This document shows, piece after piece, positions 16,097 to 26,089 of a stretch of 64,000 nucleotides of DNA (the stretch's first letter is position 1; every line of letters starts with the position of its first letter). Under the pieces are notes generated by a model that did not search any database, was not told where the DNA came from, and was given only the letters and a program-made list of their open reading frames with translations. The stretch is from NCBI RefSeq assembly GCF_000243335.1, contig NZ_JH597773.1, forward strand, positions 3,218,156 to 3,282,155, written 5' to 3'. A program made the translations under genes and the position numbers. Source of the DNA: Leptonema illini DSM 21528 (GTDB taxonomy: Bacteria; Spirochaetota; Leptospiria; Leptospirales; Leptonemataceae).

Positions 16097-17902
16097 ATGC
16101 CCGGTCGAGTTCGCCCTTTCTCCGTCATCGCCAAGCTGGAGCTGATGACCTACCTGCTTACCGTTCCTCTTGCCGCTCTCTTTCTTATCATTCATCTGAA
16201 TTACGCCGGAGAGCAAATACTGCGTTTTCTTCAGGCCGTCCTTGTTGCCGTTCTGTTCTCGTTTCTTTTTCCAGCGTATCGCATCATACAATTAAAAAGA
16301 TTGCTCGACTACTTCTACGTCGGGAGTACCCCTTTTAATGAAAGGCCGCAGGAAGACCGCGAGCGGTTCCGACGTAGCCTGCTCGATCTGCCGCGCCGTT
16401 ATGCGTTCATCGTAATTCTTCAATGGACGACTGGCGTCGCCGTCGCAGCGGCCGTGAATCAGATTCTGAATCCGGGGCCGCTTACTCAGGCGCTCTATTT
16501 TGCCGTCGCTCTTTTGATGGTTATTCCGATGAACTGGATCAGCCAGTATTATTTTGCCGAACACTTCCTTTCGCCTCTGTTCACAGACCCCGAAGTGACG
16601 CGCATCACGCTCGGTCCGGCCCGAATTCGACGTATTGGGTTGTTCGGGCGCATCTTTCTTTCGCTTTTCAGTATCTCCTGGCTTTCGCTGATCATGACGG
16701 GCAGCATCCTCTTCAGTATTTACCGGAATAAACTGCAAACCGAATCCCTTGAAATCTTCCTTTTATTGATCTTTATCTTCGCCGTCGTAATTATATTCGT
16801 GAACGCCTACTTCATCGCATCTTCTCTCAGTCAGAACATCCGCCGCCTCGGTGACGTGTTGCACGACCTGGGAGAAGGCAATCTGACTCAGTTGCTGCCG
16901 CTCGCCTCCACCGACGAATCGGGAATTCTGAGTTTTCGCGTCAATGCTCTCATTGATCGGTTAAACCAGATGATGCATTCCATCCGGAGCGAAGCGCAAT
17001 CCATGGAAAAAGAGTCGCTCGACCTGAAGCATCGCACGGCTTCGTTACAGGCTGGCATGGTCGAGCAGGCCGCTCTGGCCGAACAGATGAGCGCTTCCAT
17101 TGAAGAGATTTCGGCTTCGATCGCCGGCGCCTCTGAAATCGCCGAAAGACAGAAAGAACATGCCGATCATTCGGCGAAGATGCTGCATGCGCTGAACGAG
17201 AAGATCCGTGAGATCCACTCGGTCTCTGAAAAAGTGAAACGCTCCTCTGACGAGATGCATACAGAGATCAAACAGGGGGCGGCCACTATGAAAGAGGTGC
17301 AGAATAGCATCCTTGCCGCCGAATCGACGACGATCGACATCCAGGATACGGCCGATCTGATTCAGGAAATCACGGAACAGTTGAACCTTCTTTCTCTGAA
17401 TGCATCGATAGAGGCGGCACGCGCCGGCGAAGCGGGAAAAGGTTTTGCCGTCGTCGCACGAGAGATCAATACTCTCGGCACCCGTACACAGGATAATGCA
17501 CGAGCGATCGTTGAGCTGATCAGCAGAGCCGTTGAGGCCTCGGCCAGCAGCCGATCAGCGAACGAAAAAGGACAGTCATCGTTCGAGTCCATCAGCAGGC
17601 TTGTCGTCACATCGACGGCAGAATCGGACCGACTGGCGACGACGGCCGACAGCCAGCAGATCGTCAGCGAGAAGGTCGCCGAACAGTTTGCGGGTATCAT
17701 TACCCTGGCCGATCAGGTGCGTGATCTTACATCCGAACAAGCTCGGACGATCCGGGAGTTTGCAAAAGGCGTGGAGCAGCTGAGCGAAGGCAGCACGGAT
17801 CTCGCGACAACAACCGATGAGATCGATCGCTTTGCCGAACAGCTGCGCGATCAGGGAAGCCGCCTTATGAAAGAGATTGGACTCTTCCGATTGCGTTCCT
17901 GA
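16097..17902 (+). CDS. methyl-accepting chemotaxis protein
   Basis: 601 residues. The N-terminal 225 residues carry about six hydrophobic segments with short loops rather than the usual periplasmic ligand domain between two helices, so sensing may be within the membrane or internal. A HAMP-like stretch follows ([21 protein letters not shown], about 235-290). The cytoplasmic signalling coiled coil contains the conserved hairpin tip [19 protein letters not shown] near residues 435-455, which contacts CheA and CheW. No che genes are present here, so it must feed a remote chemotaxis array that drives the periplasmic flagella. The signal is unknown. Confidence 0.92.
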   Translation: MPGRVRPFSVIAKLELMTYLLTVPLAALFLIIHLNYAGEQILRFLQAVLVAVLFSFLFPAYRIIQLKRLLDYFYVGSTPFNERPQEDRERFRRSLLDLPRRYAFIVILQWTTGVAVAAAVNQILNPGPLTQALYFAVALLMVIPMNWISQYYFAEHFLSPLFTDPEVTRITLGPARIRRIGLFGRIFLSLFSISWLSLIMTGSILFSIYRNKLQTESLEIFLLLIFIFAVVIIFVNAYFIASSLSQNIRRLGDVLHDLGEGNLTQLLPLASTDESGILSFRVNALIDRLNQMMHSIRSEAQSMEKESLDLKHRTASLQAGMVEQAALAEQMSASIEEISASIAGASEIAERQKEHADHSAKMLHALNEKIREIHSVSEKVKRSSDEMHTEIKQGAATMKEVQNSILAAESTTIDIQDTADLIQEITEQLNLLSLNASIEAARAGEAGKGFAVVAREINTLGTRTQDNARAIVELISRAVEASASSRSANEKGQSSFESISRLVVTSTAESDRLATTADSQQIVSEKVAEQFAGIITLADQVRDLTSEQARTIREFAKGVEQLSEGSTDLATTTDEIDRFAEQLRDQGSRLMKEIGLFRLRS

Positions 17903-17925
17903 AAGAAGCAAAGGCGGCGCGAGAC

Positions 17926-18657
17926 ATGGACGGTAAGAAAAGAATCGACAGGCAGTATCGAGCCATGCTCGACAGAGAGGGCAGCCGAAACCAGAACGCC
18001 GAAAGAGCCTTTCGAAGACGACATCGCATGGTTCTACGATTCCTGCGTAATGCAGGCCGCTTTAGCGGCGCCACTCGCCTGTGGCAGTTCATGACGGCCG
18101 ATATAGAGATCCTGAACTATGAGGTCGTCCGCTGGATGGCACTGCTCTTTCTTCCGACGCTTTATATTACGGTCCTTGCGATTCCCGATCTGGCGAGCAA
18201 TGCATACATACTGGTATCGCTTCTGGCCGTTCCGGCCCTTTTTCTGATCGAGGCCATCCGCTATGGGATCTGGCGACTGCGTGTCTCCCGCTTTCCTACA
18301 CTGCTCTCGCACTGGAATGCCCTCGGGCCTTCCTCCTATTTCGAGTGGAGCGAGATGAGACTTACCATCGAGACCGATACTCCCGAGCCCACTCGGACAC
18401 AGGTGCTGATGTTGCTCTGCGAGAGGGCGAACCGATATTTCTATGCCAGCAACGATGAGGACCGAAGGCATCGCTGGAAGCCAGAAGCGCCGGGCATTAC
18501 CGGTTCTATCAATCGCCGCATCGTCGTAAAGATCGTTCCGCATCTGAGAAGGTTCCGGCGCATGCTGTCCGGACACCGGTTGTCGTTGCAGCTTGAACTG
18601 AAGGGTCGGCCCATCCGCCAGTCGAGTCGCGCCAATGACGGATCGCCCGATTCTTAA
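17926..18657 (+). CDS. hypothetical membrane protein
   Basis: 243 residues, not recognised. A basic N-terminus (about 1-55, rich in Arg) is followed by two hydrophobic helices (WMALLFLPTLYITVLAIPDL and ILVSLLAVPALFLIEAIRYGIW, about 68-130) and a soluble, basic C-terminal half. It begins 23 bases after the chemoreceptor stop on the same strand, so the two may be co-transcribed. There are no catalytic signatures. Confidence 0.6.
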   Translation: MDGKKRIDRQYRAMLDREGSRNQNAERAFRRRHRMVLRFLRNAGRFSGATRLWQFMTADIEILNYEVVRWMALLFLPTLYITVLAIPDLASNAYILVSLLAVPALFLIEAIRYGIWRLRVSRFPTLLSHWNALGPSSYFEWSEMRLTIETDTPEPTRTQVLMLLCERANRYFYASNDEDRRHRWKPEAPGITGSINRRIVVKIVPHLRRFRRMLSGHRLSLQLELKGRPIRQSSRANDGSPDS

Positions 18658-18785
18658 GCATTCTAAGCCAATCCGGCTCCCCCTGGCGAAAGTGCTCAGA
18701 AAAACAACATCTCTTCCAATTAATAGACACCCGAGCGAACGCTTTTCTGTGCAAGTAATGGCATCAATATTGCATCTCTACTCCC

Positions 18786-20576
18786 ATGATCGGGGTAAAA
18801 TTCGGAAAGCGCAAAGTCGTCAACTACCGCGGCTCACAGATGGTGGTCGGAGGTCTTACCTCTAAGAACAAGATCGACATCCTGATCTACATCGCCCGCG
18901 AGCTCGCCAGCGTAAACAAACAGGAAGACCTCTTCGAACGGGTGCTCAGCCTCTGCGAAGAGATCTTTGAGGCCGATAACATCCATCTGCGTCTCTGGAA
19001 CGAGAACGAGAATAAACTGAAAATCATCCGCTCGCTGCGCCCCATGGACCCGCCTGCGCGTGACCTGAGATCCGGCGAAGGATTCTCGGGAACCGTCTAT
19101 AAAAAAGGCGAGCCGCATCTCGTCGCCGATCTTACCAAACACATGGAGTTGCTCGACGAAGGCGAGCAGACGCGATCCGTCGTATGCGTTCCCATACTTT
19201 ACAAGGCGATGGTGATGGGAACGTTATCCGTCGAGAAGTCGATCTCTTATTTTTATCGAGAGGACGACCTGGAGATCCTCGAAGCGTTATCCTCGCAACT
19301 CGGTCTGGCCCTGAACGAGGTAAGGCTGCTTGAGGGGCTTTACCTGGCTAACCAGCGCATCGAATTCGACCTGCGTATGGGCCGCAACGTGCAGAACCAG
19401 ATTATTCCCAAACGACTTGATCCCTGGAACGGGATTCGGTTCTTTTTCCATTACGCTCCTATGACTGAAGTCAGCGGCGACTATTTCAGAGTCTTTCGTG
19501 ACGAAAACAGCGTTACGCTCTTCCTTGCCGACGTCGCCGGACACGGCGTCGCCGCGGCGATGGTGACGATGATTATCCATCACCACCTTGAAGTATTGAT
19601 GGAAAAGACGAATGCTCTTCCAGAGCTGTTTGAAGAGTTGAATCGCAGCATCCGACCGAACCTGCCCGATGGTGTTTACTTTACCGCGCAGATATTTCGA
19701 ATCTACGAAGACAACAGCTACGGCTTCGTGAACGGCGGCCATGTGCGACCGGTCATCCTCAGAAGCGATAGCGAAAAATGCGAACTGATCGACGCTCCGG
19801 GCCTTCCGCTCGGTATCGCCGACGTTCGCAAAGAAGACTATCGCATGACGTCGGGGCAGCTTGACGAAGGCGATCTTGTCTTTCTTCTGAGCGACGGCTT
19901 TCAGGAGCAGAAGAACGCCGGCGGCGAAGAGGCGACGACGAAGAGAGTGCTTTCATGGATTCTCGAAGAACGCAACCGGTTGATGAACCGAAAAGGCATC
20001 GTCGAGGCCGAAGAGCTTGGGTTATCCTTCCTCTCGCGATACGAACAGTATCGGGACGGCGCTCCGACGGGCGACGACCTGAGCATGATTATGCTTCAAA
20101 TCTCGCCTCTTCTTTCTCGTTCGCGAGCGCAGTACGCAAAGGCTCGCAAGGCGACGACGCTTGAAGAGAAGCTCGAACTCTGCGAGCAGATACATCATGC
20201 CGAGCCGTCGCTGCTTGCGAACCTGCTCTATATGGGGCGGCTCCTGTATAAACTACAGGACTACCAGAGATCTGAGGCCGTGCTGAAGCAGTATCTCGAA
20301 ACGAGCGGAAGCGTGAATCCCGAAGTCATCTATCTCGTCGGATCGGCCATCAAGCATCAGGACCGACTCAAAGAAGCGCGCAAGTACTTTCGCTGGGCAC
20401 TTGCGGTCGATCCCGTACATCTGCCTTCGCTCATGTGCATGGTGAAAAGCTACCTGAAAGAAGAACGATCGGATGACGCTTTGCTTGTTCTCAATCAGGC
20501 GGCCCGAGAAGGCCTGCGCGATGAACGTGTTCTACAATTAATCAAACGCATTGAAAAGAAAAGGAGCCTGTCATGA
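18786..20576 (+). CDS. GAF-SpoIIE phosphatase with C-terminal TPRs (RsbU-like)
   Basis: 596 residues. Residues about 30-170 are a GAF sensor (NKQEDLFERVLSLCEEIFEADNIHLRL to LGLALNEVRLLEG). Residues about 195-430 are a PP2C/SpoIIE serine phosphatase with the metal-binding acidic motifs GDYF, LADVAGHG and LLSDGFQE. The last 130 residues form tetratricopeptide-like helices (LLYMGRLLYKLQDYQRSEAVLKQYL and following). Such proteins usually dephosphorylate an anti-sigma-factor antagonist to release a stress or regulatory programme; no partner anti-sigma protein is adjacent. The stop overlaps the amtB start by ATGA, an unusual coupling that might tie phosphatase output to nitrogen status. Confidence 0.88.
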   Translation: MIGVKFGKRKVVNYRGSQMVVGGLTSKNKIDILIYIARELASVNKQEDLFERVLSLCEEIFEADNIHLRLWNENENKLKIIRSLRPMDPPARDLRSGEGFSGTVYKKGEPHLVADLTKHMELLDEGEQTRSVVCVPILYKAMVMGTLSVEKSISYFYREDDLEILEALSSQLGLALNEVRLLEGLYLANQRIEFDLRMGRNVQNQIIPKRLDPWNGIRFFFHYAPMTEVSGDYFRVFRDENSVTLFLADVAGHGVAAAMVTMIIHHHLEVLMEKTNALPELFEELNRSIRPNLPDGVYFTAQIFRIYEDNSYGFVNGGHVRPVILRSDSEKCELIDAPGLPLGIADVRKEDYRMTSGQLDEGDLVFLLSDGFQEQKNAGGEEATTKRVLSWILEERNRLMNRKGIVEAEELGLSFLSRYEQYRDGAPTGDDLSMIMLQISPLLSRSRAQYAKARKATTLEEKLELCEQIHHAEPSLLANLLYMGRLLYKLQDYQRSEAVLKQYLETSGSVNPEVIYLVGSAIKHQDRLKEARKYFRWALAVDPVHLPSLMCMVKSYLKEERSDDALLVLNQAAREGLRDERVLQLIKRIEKKRSLS

Positions 20577-21949
20577 TTCGCCCGGTAAACGCCAATCCTC
20601 TTATGCGCGTCGCCCGCATCGTCCTCACGGTGGCCGTCGCTTTTATCCCGCTCTCACTTTTCGCTCAGGAAGCTCCCGATCCCGTGGCCGTTCTGAGACA
20701 GGAAACGAACTGGCTCTGGACGATGATCGCCAGTTTTCTCGTATTCTTCATGCAGGCGGGGTTTGCTCTCGTTGAGGCTGGATTCACTCGCTCAAAGAAT
20801 ACGGTGAACATCCTCATGAAAAACCTGATGGATGCCTGCCTCGGTCTTTTCGGATTTTACCTGATCGGCTTCACGCTTATGTTCGGGCTTCCCATGCTTG
20901 AAGGGTTCGGCGTCGGTCAGATCAAATGGATTTCGCAGTATCTCTATGCGGATGGCAAGCCCGATGCGGGCGCCTTCACATTCTTCTTCTTTCAATCGGT
21001 ATTCTGTGCAACGGCGGCGACCATCGTATCGGGAGCTATGGCCGAGCGCACAAAATTCCCGTCCTATCTCGTATATTCCTTTCTCGTTTCGGCGTTGATC
21101 TATCCTGTCTTTGGAAGCCTTGCCTGGGGTAACCTTTTCCTTACAGATAACGTCAGCTTTCTCGCCAATCTCGGCTTCATCGACTTTGCCGGCTCCACCG
21201 TCGTGCACTCCATCGGAGGATGGATCGCCCTTGCCGGCACGATCGTTCTCGGCCCCCGCCTCGGTCGCTATCTTGAAGACGGCACCATTCAGCCCATCTT
21301 CGGACATAACCTGACCGTGTCGACGCTGGGCGTGTTTATTCTATGGATCGGCTGGTTCGGGTTTAACCCCGGCTCTACCCTTGTCGTCGACGGAGGCAAC
21401 TTCGCCATCATCGCCATGACGACGCAGTTCGCCGCCGCAGCAGGTGCTATTGGAGCGATGCTCACAAGCTGGCTCATCTTCAAGCGCCCCGATGCAACGA
21501 TGATCTTGAACGGCGTGCTTGCAGGCCTTGTGGCCATCACGGCCGGTTGCGCGAATCTTAACCTTGAAGGAGCGACGCTGCTCGGATTTGTCGCCGGTGT
21601 TGTCGTCGTAATCGCGGTGGTTTTCTTCGATGCCATCCGCGTCGATGATCCGGTCGGCGCCGTCTCGGTGCACGGGGTGTGCGGCGCCCTTGGAACGTTT
21701 GCCGTCGGACTGCTGGCCGATCCCTCGCATGGTTCGGGAGCGGCCGGGCTTTTCTACGGCGGTGGATTCAAATTGCTCGGCGTGCAGGCTCTCGGTGTCG
21801 GCCTTGCCTTCCTGTGGGCTTTTGGAACCGGCCTCCTGCTGTTCTTTCTTCTGAAGATTACGATCGGGCTTCGGGTAACGATGGAAGAGGAGATCGAAGG
21901 CCTCGATCTGCTCGAACACGGAAACGAGGCGTATCCAGAGCAGATCTGA
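20573..21949 (+). CDS. amtB: ammonium transporter
   Basis: 458 residues. A cleavable signal peptide ending in SLFAQE is followed by about 11 transmembrane helices. The Amt signature DFAGSTVVHSIGGWIALAG includes the first pore histidine, and the second is in VSVHGVCGALGT. The helix 1 motif FFMQAGFALVEAGFTRSKN and the FFQSVFCATAATIVSGAMAER stretch are also typical. It conducts ammonium across the inner membrane. No glnK/PII gene follows, although amtB and glnK are commonly paired. Instead it is coupled to an upstream GAF/SpoIIE phosphatase. A bidirectional terminator follows. Confidence 0.95.
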   Translation: MIRPVNANPLMRVARIVLTVAVAFIPLSLFAQEAPDPVAVLRQETNWLWTMIASFLVFFMQAGFALVEAGFTRSKNTVNILMKNLMDACLGLFGFYLIGFTLMFGLPMLEGFGVGQIKWISQYLYADGKPDAGAFTFFFFQSVFCATAATIVSGAMAERTKFPSYLVYSFLVSALIYPVFGSLAWGNLFLTDNVSFLANLGFIDFAGSTVVHSIGGWIALAGTIVLGPRLGRYLEDGTIQPIFGHNLTVSTLGVFILWIGWFGFNPGSTLVVDGGNFAIIAMTTQFAAAAGAIGAMLTSWLIFKRPDATMILNGVLAGLVAITAGCANLNLEGATLLGFVAGVVVVIAVVFFDAIRVDDPVGAVSVHGVCGALGTFAVGLLADPSHGSGAAGLFYGGGFKLLGVQALGVGLAFLWAFGTGLLLFFLLKITIGLRVTMEEEIEGLDLLEHGNEAYPEQI

Positions 21950-21971
21950 TCTCACACCATTGCGATAACAG

Positions 21972-22002
21972 AAGGGCCCGCTCCTGAACGGAGGACGGGC
22001 CT
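21972..22002. terminator. bidirectional intrinsic terminator between amtB and the EAL gene
   Basis: A GC-rich hairpin with AAG/CTT outer pairs, CCCG/CGGG and CTCC/GGAG stems around TGAAC, with a small bulge. It sits between two convergent genes and can serve both. There are short T/A runs on each side. Confidence 0.6.
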
Positions 22003-23180
22003 TATCGAATCGCACCGACATGAAAGTCGACGAAGATAAAGCGGCGGGAGTCCAGCGGTCTTGTGAAGGTGCGGATCTTCTGACGACTTCCCTGATCTAT
22101 ATACGGACGTGATATAATTCCGCGTCCGTACTCGATCATACGCAGCATGTTCTCGAGAAAGTACGGGCGAAAGCTCCAGTTTCTTCCGCGAAACTCAGGT
22201 CTCAGGCGAATGCCCGCTTCGTTCACCTCGACATTGGAGGATAACTGCACTCCTGCCGCATCGCATACATACAGGCGAAAACAATCGACGGGTAACTCGG
22301 TGAAAAGCGAGCGCAAAAAAAGGTCGAGCCTGTCGGCATCTGACTCTGTCGCAAGCGGGACGCGTGATAGCAGCGACTCAAGAAGAGCATCCATCCGCTT
22401 TTCCATCTCAATAGAAAAAAGAAGCCTTTCGCACAGCGATTCAAAGACGGCCTTGCGCGCGGGCAGCATACGCGCCGCAAATGCAGGGTCATCGGCAAGA
22501 AATTGCTCGGTTGCCTGAGAGAAAAGGAAACCCTGCACCAGCTCGGCGCCGGCCCTGTAAGCCGCCTCAAGCTCGGTTTCGGTTTCAACGCCTTCAAAGA
22601 GCACGGTGATGCCCGAGTCGGCGGCAAAGCTGGATATGTATTCAATGAAGTGCCCGGTATCATGCTTCAACGACAGATCGGCGACCAGGGCACGGTCGAC
22701 CTTGACGATGTCGGGGCGAAGCTCGAGCAGACGATCGACATGATGAAACTGAAAGTCGTCGATGGCGATCTTGAAGCCGGCATCGCGATACAGCCGTATC
22801 TTGCGATAGAGATCGCGGATCTCGCCGGCGAACAGGTCTTCGGTGATCTCGATCACGATCTGAGCGGGATTCAGGCCCGCTTCTTCGACGAACATTATCG
22901 TCGGATACCGCCCCTCGGGGAAATTGAGTATCCATTCAGGTTTGATATTAAGAAAGAGCAGGCCGCCGTAATTCTCATGCACGGCCTTATCCAGAGCCTC
23001 GCGCCGCAGTCGACGATCCACTTCAAGCTTCTGCTCCGTCGGTATCTCGCGACTTGCGAAGAACGCGCCGAGACTGAGCAGGCGATCATTCATCCACTGT
23101 CGTCCGAGCACTTCATGACCGACAGTGCGACCGTCTGCAAGCGAAAGTACGGGCTGATAGTAGGCATGAACCGACTGCAC
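22002..23180 (-). CDS. EAL-domain c-di-GMP phosphodiesterase
   Basis: 392 residues, cytoplasmic. An EAL domain occupies about 1-235 with most catalytic positions: the signature is EVL (HEVLGR), then NIKPEW, EITED, IDDFQFHH, VKVDRAL, EGVET and QGFLFSQ. The Glu, Asn, Asp-Asp, Lys and second Glu needed for magnesium and c-di-GMP hydrolysis are therefore kept, while the usual Ala of EAL is Val. The C-terminal 150 residues resemble a PAS/Cache-like sensory module, unusually placed behind the EAL domain (RLYVCDAAGVQLSSN; FRPYFLENMLR). It is divergent from purD, with 82 bases between. Confidence 0.88.
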   Translation of the reverse strand: MQSVHAYYQPVLSLADGRTVGHEVLGRQWMNDRLLSLGAFFASREIPTEQKLEVDRRLRREALDKAVHENYGGLLFLNIKPEWILNFPEGRYPTIMFVEEAGLNPAQIVIEITEDLFAGEIRDLYRKIRLYRDAGFKIAIDDFQFHHVDRLLELRPDIVKVDRALVADLSLKHDTGHFIEYISSFAADSGITVLFEGVETETELEAAYRAGAELVQGFLFSQATEQFLADDPAFAARMLPARKAVFESLCERLLFSIEMEKRMDALLESLLSRVPLATESDADRLDLFLRSLFTELPVDCFRLYVCDAAGVQLSSNVEVNEAGIRLRPEFRGRNWSFRPYFLENMLRMIEYGRGIISRPYIDQGSRQKIRTFTRPLDSRRFIFVDFHVGAIR

Positions 23181-23262
23181 GCCTCGCCAGAATCGCGAAG
23201 CAGATCAGATGCACACTTCATTTTTCTTTGACAGATCGGTCTCATTACATAATTGAAGCAGG

Positions 23263-24519
23263 ATGAAGATTCTTATACTCGGTTCGGGCGGCAGAGAGCA
23301 TGCACTCTATGCGGCATTGAAAAAATCTAAGTCGGTGGAACAGGTTCTTGTGCTTCCCGGCAATGGAGGCATTCCCGAATCCGATAGAATCAGGCATATG
23401 ACGGCGCCTTACGCAAACGGCTTCAAGGCGCTTCAAGAGTTCGTTCAGAGCGAGCAATTCGACCTGGTCGTAGTCGGGCCAGAACAACCTCTCGTCGACG
23501 GTGTAACCGATGCTCTGGAAAACACCTGCGCTGTCTTCGGTCCGAAGAAAGCGGCCGCTCAAATTGAGGGATCCAAAGGATGGGCGCGAGCCTTCATGGA
23601 GCGCCACGGGCTTCCCTCGGCGCGTTATGCGGAATTCAGCGATTTCGATGCGGCTCTTCCAGGCCTTGATTCTTTTGGCCCGCCCTATGTGATCAAGGCA
23701 GACGGACTTGCCGCGGGCAAAGGAGTGACCGTCACCTCTGATCGAGAGCATGCCGTTCAGGCGTTGAAAGAAGCTCTTGTAGAAGGCGTCTTCGGCTCGT
23801 CGGGCGCGAAAGTTCTCTTAGAAGAGTTCCTGCCCGGACGCGAGGCCTCCGTATTCGCTATCTGTGACGGCGAGAAGGCTCTTGCCTTTCAGCCCGCTCG
23901 CGACTACAAGCGCGTCTTTGATAATAACGAAGGTCCGAATACGGGCGGTATGGGCGCCGTTACTCCCGTTGAATACGTAACCGAAGCGGTTATGCAGCAG
24001 ATTCAATCCGAAGTGCTGGATCGCGCCGTTCAGGGATTCAAGAAGGATGGCACGCCGTATCGCGGCCTGCTCTACGCCGGACTCATGATACATGAAGGCA
24101 AGGCTCGCCTCGTCGAGTTCAACTGTCGTTTCGGAGACCCCGAAACACAGGCACTTCTTCCTTTACTCGAAGACGATATTGCGCAGCTCTTTTTCCAGGC
24201 AGCGACGGGACATCTGAAAGAATCCTCTTTGCGCTTTCGGAATGCGGTCGGAATGACCGTCGTGCTGGCCGCCGGGGGTTATCCAGGAGACTACGATAAA
24301 GGAATAGATCTTTCGGGGCTGGAAGAGCCCTTCGTCGACGGCGTGCAGTGCTTTCATGCGGGAACGGAGCGAAACGGCGCTCTACGCAGCACAGGCGGCC
24401 GGATCGCAAACATTACGGGAACCGGAGTATCGATCGAAGATGCGCGAAATCGTATTTATTCACAACTGAAAAGCCGATCCATTGCCGGAACTTTTTTCCG
24501 TTCCGACATCGGACTGTAG
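23263..24519 (+). CDS. purD: phosphoribosylamine--glycine ligase
   Basis: 418 residues. ATP-grasp enzyme of de novo purine synthesis joining glycine to 5-phosphoribosylamine. The N-terminal domain begins MKILILGSGGREHALY. The ATP-grasp core has PYVIKADGLAAGKGV, the B-loop region, PNTGGMGAVTPV and the metal-binding LVEFNCRFGDPETQ. The C-terminal strand domain has VLAAGGYPG. All are family-diagnostic and the length is standard. A PC4-like gene and an amidohydrolase follow on the same strand within 50 bases, suggesting one transcript. Confidence 0.96.
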   Translation: MKILILGSGGREHALYAALKKSKSVEQVLVLPGNGGIPESDRIRHMTAPYANGFKALQEFVQSEQFDLVVVGPEQPLVDGVTDALENTCAVFGPKKAAAQIEGSKGWARAFMERHGLPSARYAEFSDFDAALPGLDSFGPPYVIKADGLAAGKGVTVTSDREHAVQALKEALVEGVFGSSGAKVLLEEFLPGREASVFAICDGEKALAFQPARDYKRVFDNNEGPNTGGMGAVTPVEYVTEAVMQQIQSEVLDRAVQGFKKDGTPYRGLLYAGLMIHEGKARLVEFNCRFGDPETQALLPLLEDDIAQLFFQAATGHLKESSLRFRNAVGMTVVLAAGGYPGDYDKGIDLSGLEEPFVDGVQCFHAGTERNGALRSTGGRIANITGTGVSIEDARNRIYSQLKSRSIAGTFFRSDIGL

Positions 24520-24568
24520 CGTTTAATTGTTATTATGCCCGAAGGCGTCATCTATCAGAGGAAAGAAC

Positions 24569-24784
24569 ATGTCATTTCAAAGAGACCTGAAGAAAACCGA
24601 CACCGAGATCATCCGACTCGAAATCACGGAGTTCCGCGGAGAGCAGTATCTGAATATCAGAGTATGGTATCTGGACAAAGACGGCGAATGGAAACCGACC
24701 AAGAAGGGCGTGGCCATACGACCGTCGCTTTTTCCCGATTTCAAGAAGTTCGTTCTTGAAGCAGAACAGGAATTGAAGATCTAA
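24569..24784 (+). CDS. PC4/p15-type transcriptional coactivator family, single-strand DNA-binding protein
   Basis: 71 residues from ATG 24569, which has AGAGGAAAG just ahead of it; the longer frame from 24527 lacks such a site. The sequence IIRLEITEFRGEQYLNIR then VWYLDKDGEWKPTKKGVAI and FPDFKKFVLEAE matches the compact PC4 fold found in bacteria, where it binds DNA, often single-stranded. The cellular role in bacteria is not settled. It sits four bases before the amidohydrolase start and 49 bases after purD. Confidence 0.85.
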   Translation: MSFQRDLKKTDTEIIRLEITEFRGEQYLNIRVWYLDKDGEWKPTKKGVAIRPSLFPDFKKFVLEAEQELKI

Positions 24785-24788
24785 TCCT

Positions 24789-26006
24789 ATGCCAGAGCCA
24801 ACCCGACGCGGCTTGAAACGCAGCCTCACCGCAATACTGATAATCAGCTGGATCGCCCTTTTCCTCTGGGCCTTTCCATCCGTTCGGGTCGGAGTTCGTT
24901 TCGCCGTGTTAAACGCCCTGGGCTTTGGCGCCGCCCTCGCCGGAAAGGACGTACCCGAAGAGATCGCCCTCAGTGAATTCAAGCCTGTCAGCGTGATGGT
25001 GCCTGTCAGCGAAACAATACCGCAACAGCCGCGTTATCCGGTCGTTGAGTTTCACGGACATATCTTCCCGACTTATACCGGCGACCTTGACGCCGATCTT
25101 GCTCAATGCCGTACTGCGCTCTTTGTGAACCTTGCCCTGCGCACGACCACGTCCGATGGATATGCAAAACTGCAGCAGGGACGACCGCAAAAAACGATCG
25201 TACACTTTCCAGGATGGAACTACGCTCGCCTTAAAGAAGTGAATGACGCAAGCGGTGTGGCGCAGATGGCATCTGACCTTGAAGCCCTGGCAAAGGCCGG
25301 CATCAAAGGCGTCAAACTCTGGAAAAACCTCGGCCTCGGCCAGAAAAAGCCCGACGGCACGTTCTATGCTATCGATGATCCCATCTTCGAGCCGCTGTGG
25401 GATGTGGCCGCAAGATACGATCTGATCATCGCTATTCACACGGCCGATCCACCGGCTTTTTTTGGAAAGGCAGACGGGACTAACGAGCGGTTTGAAGAGC
25501 TCTCGCATCATCCTGAATGGTCCTTCGTGAAAGGACCGACCTTTGATGAAGTACTCGCACAGCGAGACCGACTATTCGAAAGGAGGCGCGACGTGCGCTT
25601 TGTGGCCCTGCATTTCGGAGAGCTGGCGCACGACCTCAAGCGTGCAGCGGCGCTTCTCGATCGGCATCCGAATGTGTGGGTCGACACGGCGCAGCGCATC
25701 GACGAGCTCGGTCGACAACCGAAAGCGGCGAGAGCGTTCTTCATCAAGTATCAGGATCGCATTCTCTACGGAACCGATGGTTTACCCGACTATGAAAAGG
25801 TTCGCATCTACTGGCGCTTCTTTGAGACGGACGATGAATACTTCGATTACTATCCGCCTCATAAAGCCCGCAAGGGATTATGGAAGATAAGCGGCATAGC
25901 GCTTCCCGACGACGTGCTTCGCAAGCTCTACTATCTCAATGCATTGAGACTCATCGGCGTATCAGAGGCCGAATTTCTCAGGAATGATCCGCTGCAACGG
26001 AAGTAA
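24789..26006 (+). CDS. membrane-anchored amidohydrolase-family (TIM-barrel) protein
   Basis: 405 residues. An N-terminal transmembrane helix (ILIISWIALFLWAF, about 17-33) tethers a periplasmic domain of the amidohydrolase-2 type. Metal-site candidates follow barrel order: EFHGHIFP replaces the usual DxHxH with E-F-H-G-H, then IHTADPPAFF, ALHFGELAHD, the strand VWVDTAQRIDELG and the final ILYGTDGLPDY, whose Asp is the usual catalytic residue. Relatives hydrolyse or decarboxylate small molecules and the substrate is not predictable. An exported form with an anchor is less usual. It follows the PC4-like gene by four bases. Confidence 0.78.
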   Translation: MPEPTRRGLKRSLTAILIISWIALFLWAFPSVRVGVRFAVLNALGFGAALAGKDVPEEIALSEFKPVSVMVPVSETIPQQPRYPVVEFHGHIFPTYTGDLDADLAQCRTALFVNLALRTTTSDGYAKLQQGRPQKTIVHFPGWNYARLKEVNDASGVAQMASDLEALAKAGIKGVKLWKNLGLGQKKPDGTFYAIDDPIFEPLWDVAARYDLIIAIHTADPPAFFGKADGTNERFEELSHHPEWSFVKGPTFDEVLAQRDRLFERRRDVRFVALHFGELAHDLKRAAALLDRHPNVWVDTAQRIDELGRQPKAARAFFIKYQDRILYGTDGLPDYEKVRIYWRFFETDDEYFDYYPPHKARKGLWKISGIALPDDVLRKLYYLNALRLIGVSEAEFLRNDPLQRK

Positions 26007-26089
26007 TTTGAAGACTTTTTACTTGACTTTTTTTAATATTACTTGAGGGTGCACCTGAGCCGTAATTCAAAGAGATCGGCCAGTTACCA

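Noticed and set aside
26008-26055. T-rich segment with TTGACT and TAATAT as a promoter
   Set aside because: The spacing between the candidate -35 and -10 elements is wrong in each pairing I tried.
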